Assembly (NCBI GenBank): GCA_905331475.1
Contig: CAJNYU010002424.1
Span: 124,001-188,000, forward strand
Direction of reading: 5' to 3'
DNA: 64,000 bases
DNA from: Rotaria socialis
Lineage: Eukaryota; Rotifera; Eurotatoria; Philodinida; Philodinidae
In this document: positions 59,714 through 64,000 of the stretch, piece by piece
Numbering within the stretch: the first letter of the stretch is position 1
Layout of the letters: every line of letters begins with the position of its first letter
The notes under the pieces: generated by a model
Seen by the model: the letters and a program-made list of their open reading frames with translations, nothing else
The model's database searches: none
What the model was told of the DNA's origin: nothing
Made by a program: the position numbers and the translations under genes

Positions 59714-61726
59714 ATGAATTCAATCACATTATCATCATTATTTGCAAGTAGCCCTAATCCATTGAATCCCTTTAAAATTCCAACAACAACTTCACTACCC
59801 CTACCATTATCACCACCATTACCATTGTCAACAGCAGCAACAACAACAACAACAACAACAACAATAATAAATGGAACAGGCAGTGCAGCTGAATTAACAA
59901 AATCACTTATACCAGAAAAATATCAAGTAGTTTTGTTAAGTTTTGCGTATGGTATCATATCTTTACTTGCTGTCGTGGGCAATTCGTCTATTATCTATAT
60001 TGTCTTACGAAATCGACGAATGCATTCAGTGACAAATTATTTCATATGCAATTTAGCTCTCGCCGATTGTCTTGTTGCTTGTTTTGCTATACCATTTCAA
60101 GTATGTTATTTTCTATAAAACAATCACATACAGTATATATGCAAAACAAATTAATTTCCTCTAGTTTCAAGCAGCAGCTCTTCAAAAATGGGTTTTACCG
60201 CATTTTCTTTGTAAACTAGCACCATTTGTTCAAATACTTTCAGTCGACGTATCAATATATACTCTTGTTGTTGTTTCTATCGATCGCTATCATGTTATGT
60301 TACATCCATTGAAACCAAAATTATCTACAAAATCTGCATGTATCATATTTATTATAATATGGCTTATTGCATTGGCATCATCAATACCTAGTCTTTTATT
60401 TTATAATGTCTATTTTATAGATGATTTCGGTTATCAATGTTTGCCAAATACATATGAACAACAACAAAAAGATAACAATTCAACAGCTAATTCTTATCAT
60501 ATAAATACAATATATATTGTCTATAATATATATTCACAATATATAATACCATTTATAATAATAAGTTGTGCTTATTTTCGTATAGCAGCACATTTATATT
60601 TTTCTAAACCAGTTGGACAAACAAAACATCAGGAAGTAATCGCACGCAATAGGCGCAAAGTAAGACTAATAGAATAACGAAGCTCAAAAACAAGATCATA
60701 GATACTGATGAATATAGAAACTGAATGTTTTTTTTTTATACAGCAAAGAAAAAGCAGATGATGACACTGAGATCATTTTTATTAGATTCGATTAAATATA
60801 AAATAGTATATGAAAATTTTTGTTAACATTGATGAATATTTTTTGTATATTTATTTCGAAGATTTAATTCAAGGTCATATATATCTATTTATAAATGTTT
60901 TTCTTTTTAGGTATTGAAGATGCTATTTCTCGTTGTTGCTTTATTTTTAATCTGTTGGTTTCCGTTACAACTTTACAATTTTCTTAATGTTTATAAACCA
61001 GAAATAAATGAGTATGTCATTTTTCTTTTTCAACATACACGCGTATATGCATACGTTGTGCGAATCAAATATAAATATTTTATTTTTCGTTTAGTTTTAA
61101 ACATATCGTAGTTTTATGGTTATGTGCTAATTGGCTCGCTATGTCGAATTCATGTCACAACCCATTTATCTACGGTTTTTGTAGTGTATGTTTTTTTGTT
61201 TTTCTATTTTGATATTTATTTGTTTACATTAAAATATCTATTTTAGGTAAAATTTAATCGAGAATTTCGTAAACTTTTTTCTTGTCTTCCTTGTATTGAT
61301 GCCACTCAATTAGACAATGAAATATCAAATAAAAATCGTGTAAACGTACCACTATCGGCTCAGACTCGATCGACAACCTTACAAATACAACGTACCAATT
61401 GTCAACGCCGTTCGCCTAATTCTTCGCCACTGTTGTCGGAAAATAAAAAATGGTCAAAGAAGAAAACAACAAAAAATCAAATTTTGTCAACATCAATAAC
61501 AACGAAAAGACATCAAAATGGAAAACAACATCATTTTTTTGCAAATACTAATCCCGAAGATCATCACAGTACACTATTTAGTAATACAAACAACTATTAC
61601 AGTTCAAAAATGAATCGATCAATTACTAATTGTGAAAAATTTTTACCCGATCAAGATATAATGAATTCTACAAAAGAAAATGATCTTTTATTAATGCAAG
61701 CACGACAATCGGCACGCTTTACGTAG
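59714..61726 (+). CDS. Class A GPCR, NPY/RYamide-receptor-like
   Basis: A rhodopsin-class neuropeptide receptor. Exons 59714-60100, 60165-60659, 60911-61011, 61095-61185, 61247-61726 sum to 518 codons (517 residues). A Thr/Pro-rich N-terminus with (ACA)n-encoded Thr and an N-glycosylation site precedes TM1 (GNSSIIYIV). TM2 has NLALADCLVA, TM3 ends IDRYHVMLHPL (DRY motif), TM6 has FLICWFPLQ, and TM7 has SNSCHNPFIYG (NPxxY form). CLPCID just after TM7 could be palmitoylated. The long Ser/Asn/Lys-rich tail has no motif. The TM3 Cys (FLCKLAP) and the ECL2 Cys (YQCLP) for the disulfide are present. WLAMSNSCHNPFIY in TM7 points to NPY/RYamide-type receptors, but the ligand is not certain. Confidence 0.9.
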
Positions 61727-62474
61727 TCTTCTCTCTTTTTCTGTTGTGTTCATTGTTCATAGAAAAATTTGTGATAAGAAAAAGGCAAAGATTGAATTAA
61801 ATTTTGGAAAAAAGATACTTGTTTTAAGTTAATATTTGAACCAAAGTCAAAATAGTAAACTTAATAGTAATTGCACTGGCTGTACTTTAGATATCAGCAA
61901 CTATTGATTTCGCCATTCCTAACCAGTTGTTATTATTTGATCGCAACATTGCACGCATTCATGCAATGATTGAGAATGTATTTTTTTTATTTTGTCCTCC
62001 AATCATCATATGCTACATGTTGTATAGGCGATAATTAATTTATTGTTTACTTGACATATTTGCTTTTTCCCTCACTGTAAAAAAAAGCCCTTCTTCGTGT
62101 GGTTTGGCGGTCGATGTCTGACTACGTGGCGAGTAACCAGCTTGATTTACACTGATACCTATTTTAACCAATACCTGATAATGGTAGAAAAATATCGAAA
62201 TATTGTGGTAAAAAAGAAAAAAAGGGGGAAAGAGAGAGAAAAGAGACAAGAGATACATAATAAATCGCATGCATCATTAAGCATCGACGTCATCAAGGTA
62301 GCTGGGTGAGAAGGTGAAAAAAGGGTAATATAGAGAGAAAGCGTGAGATACTGGTAGAGAGAAGGAGAGAGAGAGATAGAAAGAGAAAGACAATCATTGC
62401 TACTATATAAATGCTGGTCTATCCATAATGCTTTACTAACCAACCATTTCTCTCTTTCTACAACACACACAATC
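61727..62474. other. Intergenic region with GA-rich tract
   Basis: Contains a purine-rich (GA)n-type stretch at about 62217-62395 immediately before the promoter of the next gene. No gene seen. Confidence 0.6.
62404..62410 (+). promoter_or_regulatory. TATA box of the EF-hand/Gly-rich gene
   Basis: TATATAA lies 65 bases before ATG 62475, leaving room for a start site near 62435 and a short leader with a CA-rich end (ACAACACACACAATC). A clear TATA box with a short leader is typical of strongly expressed structural genes. Confidence 0.6.
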
Positions 62475-64000
62475 ATGACCAACTACGAATATTCATCGTA
62501 CGCTTCATCATCGTCAGGAAACAATCTTGCTGGGGGTAGTGGTGGAGCTGATGCTGCTTTCGCACAAGCTGATGCCAACAAAGATGGTAGCCTTGACCGT
62601 AGTGAATTCGCAAGCTACTTTAACAGCGCAGGTGGTGGCGGTGGTGGACAATTCGGTGCTTCACAATTTGGCGGTGGCGTAGGAGGAGCTAGTGGTAGTT
62701 ACGAATCATCATCATTCAGCTCATCATCAGGAGGTGCTGGCTTCGGCCTTGAAGCTGTTGGTGGTGGTGGTGGTGCTTCATCTTTTGAATCTTCATCATT
62801 CTCATCAGGTGGTGGTCTTGATGCTGGATTTGCCAGCGGTGGCGGTGCCGGTGGTGGTAACTTTCAATCATCATCATTTGAATCAGCAGCAGTTGGTGGT
62901 GGTAACTTTGAATCTTCATCGGTCAGCCAAGCTGCTAGTTATACAGCTGAGACCAATGCTGCCTGGTCTAAATATGGTGCTGAAGTACGTGGTGCTGGTC
63001 TCTATGTAGATACAAACCCACAAATCATTCGACGACAAGCACCAGGTGGTGTTCAAACTTATACACAAAACATCAAAGTTCGATTCCTTCAACCACCACC
63101 AATACCACCACCAGGCGTAAGATAGAACTATTATATTTTTATCCACTAATAATTATCTGATTTTTTTTCTAGCCACTCATCATCAAAGAAGTGCGTCCAC
63201 CTCAGCCACCCCCACCACCACCACTTCGCATCAAACAACAAGCTCCAGCTCTTCCAGCACCTCCCCCACTTGTTCTCCGTGAAAAACCACCTCAGCCACC
63301 AGCTCAAGTTGCTGCCCAAACAGTCATTCGCAAACTTGCTGCTTTACCAGTACCCCCACGATCAGTCATCATCGAACGTCTTCCAGCTGCTCCAGCCCGA
63401 CCACGTTAGTGAATTTCTTTTCTTTCCGTTTTTATTCCACTGTTTTCATGATTCCAACTAGCTATATTTTACATTTTACAGGTGATATCATCATTGAACG
63501 TTGGGTTCCTTATGGCGCTGCCTCCAAACGAAAAACCATCGTTCAAAAAGCTGAAGCTGGCAAAGGCTATGCAGCACCACGTAATGTTATCATTCAATAC
63601 GAACCAGTTCAAGTTCGTGTTGTCCGACAATTCCAACGTTTGGGTGTTGTTCAAGAAAACCCACAAGCTTACGTTCAACGTTATGGCGTTCAACTACTCG
63701 ATGCTCAGACTCTTCTTCAACAAGCTCGCTCTGCTGGTGTCGTTGAAGATATCGTAAGTATTCAAATGCCTTTACTTTTCTCTCTTTATTTCTATCGATA
63801 TGCATCGAAATGTCTATTTTCTCTTATATGTTTAGTCTGCCCCTGCTGGTGCTGCAGCTAGTGCCAGTAGTGCAGGATCATTCAGCGCAGAATCAAGCTT
63901 CAGTGCCGGTGGTGCTGGTGGTGCTGGTGGAGCTGAATTCGCTTCTGCAGCTGGTGGAGAATTCGGTGGTGCATCATCATCATTCTCATCTAGCAGCTTC
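62475..64000 (+). CDS. EF-hand, Gly/Ser-rich and Pro-rich structural-type protein (partial)
   Basis: Exons 62475-63116, 63173-63404, 63482-63753 and 63836 to the window end, in phase; the 3' part is missing. Start ATG 62475 (MTNYEYSSYASSSSG). One canonical EF-hand loop, DANKDGSLDRSEF, lies near residue 35. Residues about 50-165 are Gly/Ser repeats built on SSSFESSSFSS-like units. Then comes a segment with IIRRQAPGGVQTYTQNIKV, a Pro-rich stretch with repeated Pro plus V/I-R/K-E units (PPRSVIIERLP, RDIIIERWVPYG), and a more globular block (PRNVIIQYEPVQVRVVRQF, YVQRYGVQLLD). Exon 4 returns to Gly/Ser/Ala repeats. The composition suggests a cytoskeletal, cuticular or secreted-layer protein that binds Ca2+. 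No signal peptide is seen. Family not recognised. Confidence 0.8.

Noticed and set aside
62692..63009. Plus-strand His/Val-rich frame and the minus-strand His-rich frame in the last gene
   Set aside because: They are alternate-frame readings of the Gly/Ser repeat region; the true frame is supported by splice phase and the EF-hand.

Overview
The window is eukaryotic nuclear DNA from a small-genome animal. It is AT-rich, and its genes are cut by many short GT-AG introns (mostly about 44-80 bases). The gene set is animal: RAB4, NME7, SNW1, AAMDC, DXO, a neuropeptide-type GPCR and a TCF20/RAI1-like PHD protein. Ciliary or centrosomal proteins, two bacterial-looking ABM monooxygenases and a fungal/plant/bacterial-type pyruvate decarboxylase fit a bdelloid rotifer (Rotaria-like) best. 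That assignment is inferred from gene style and content, not proven.

Layout. 1-5310: no gene seen, many microsatellites. 5311-8492: DXO decapping exonuclease (+). 8670-8993: small membrane protein (+). 9123-10842: unrecognised gene (+). 11031-12900: coiled-coil protein (-). 13572-14357: EF-hand protein (+). 14391-14657: possible short Cys-rich gene (-). 14854-15903: RAB4 (+). 16232-16466: a poly-G/gap/poly-C element. 16835-18590: NME7 (+). 18771-23005 and 24586-28505: two tandem Ig-like type I membrane glycoproteins (-), one carrying a Tc1/mariner relic in an intron. 29551-31858: SNW1/SKIP (+). 34089-36720: pyruvate/indolepyruvate decarboxylase-like gene (+) with a frameshift and a stop. 38215-38727: PLAC8-family gene (-). 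38728-46615: repeat-rich and gene-poor, with inverted copies of a TIR element and CAAGTC foldback sequences. 46616-46924 (-) and 47471-47824 (+): divergent pair of ABM-domain enzymes. 49805-50401: a dispersed repeat. 50763-56225: one long gene (+) that appears to join an N-terminal SAM-like domain to a C-terminal extended PHD finger. 56422-56890: AAMDC (+). 56891-59713: no gene seen. 59714-61726: NPY/RYamide-type GPCR (+). 62475 to beyond 64000: EF-hand, Gly/Ser-rich, Pro-rich structural-type protein (+), cut by the window end.

There is no operon logic. The genes are mostly unrelated housekeeping genes spaced by short intergenic stretches, with a lineage-specific block (Ig-like receptors, decarboxylase, PLAC8, ABM pair) between about 18.7 and 48 kb that also holds most of the mobile DNA. 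Exon models were built by hand from GT-AG sites and reading-frame phase. For most genes the exon lengths sum to a multiple of three, which supports the models independently. Three places contain N (16375-16384, 42548, 50239), and each falls inside a repeat.
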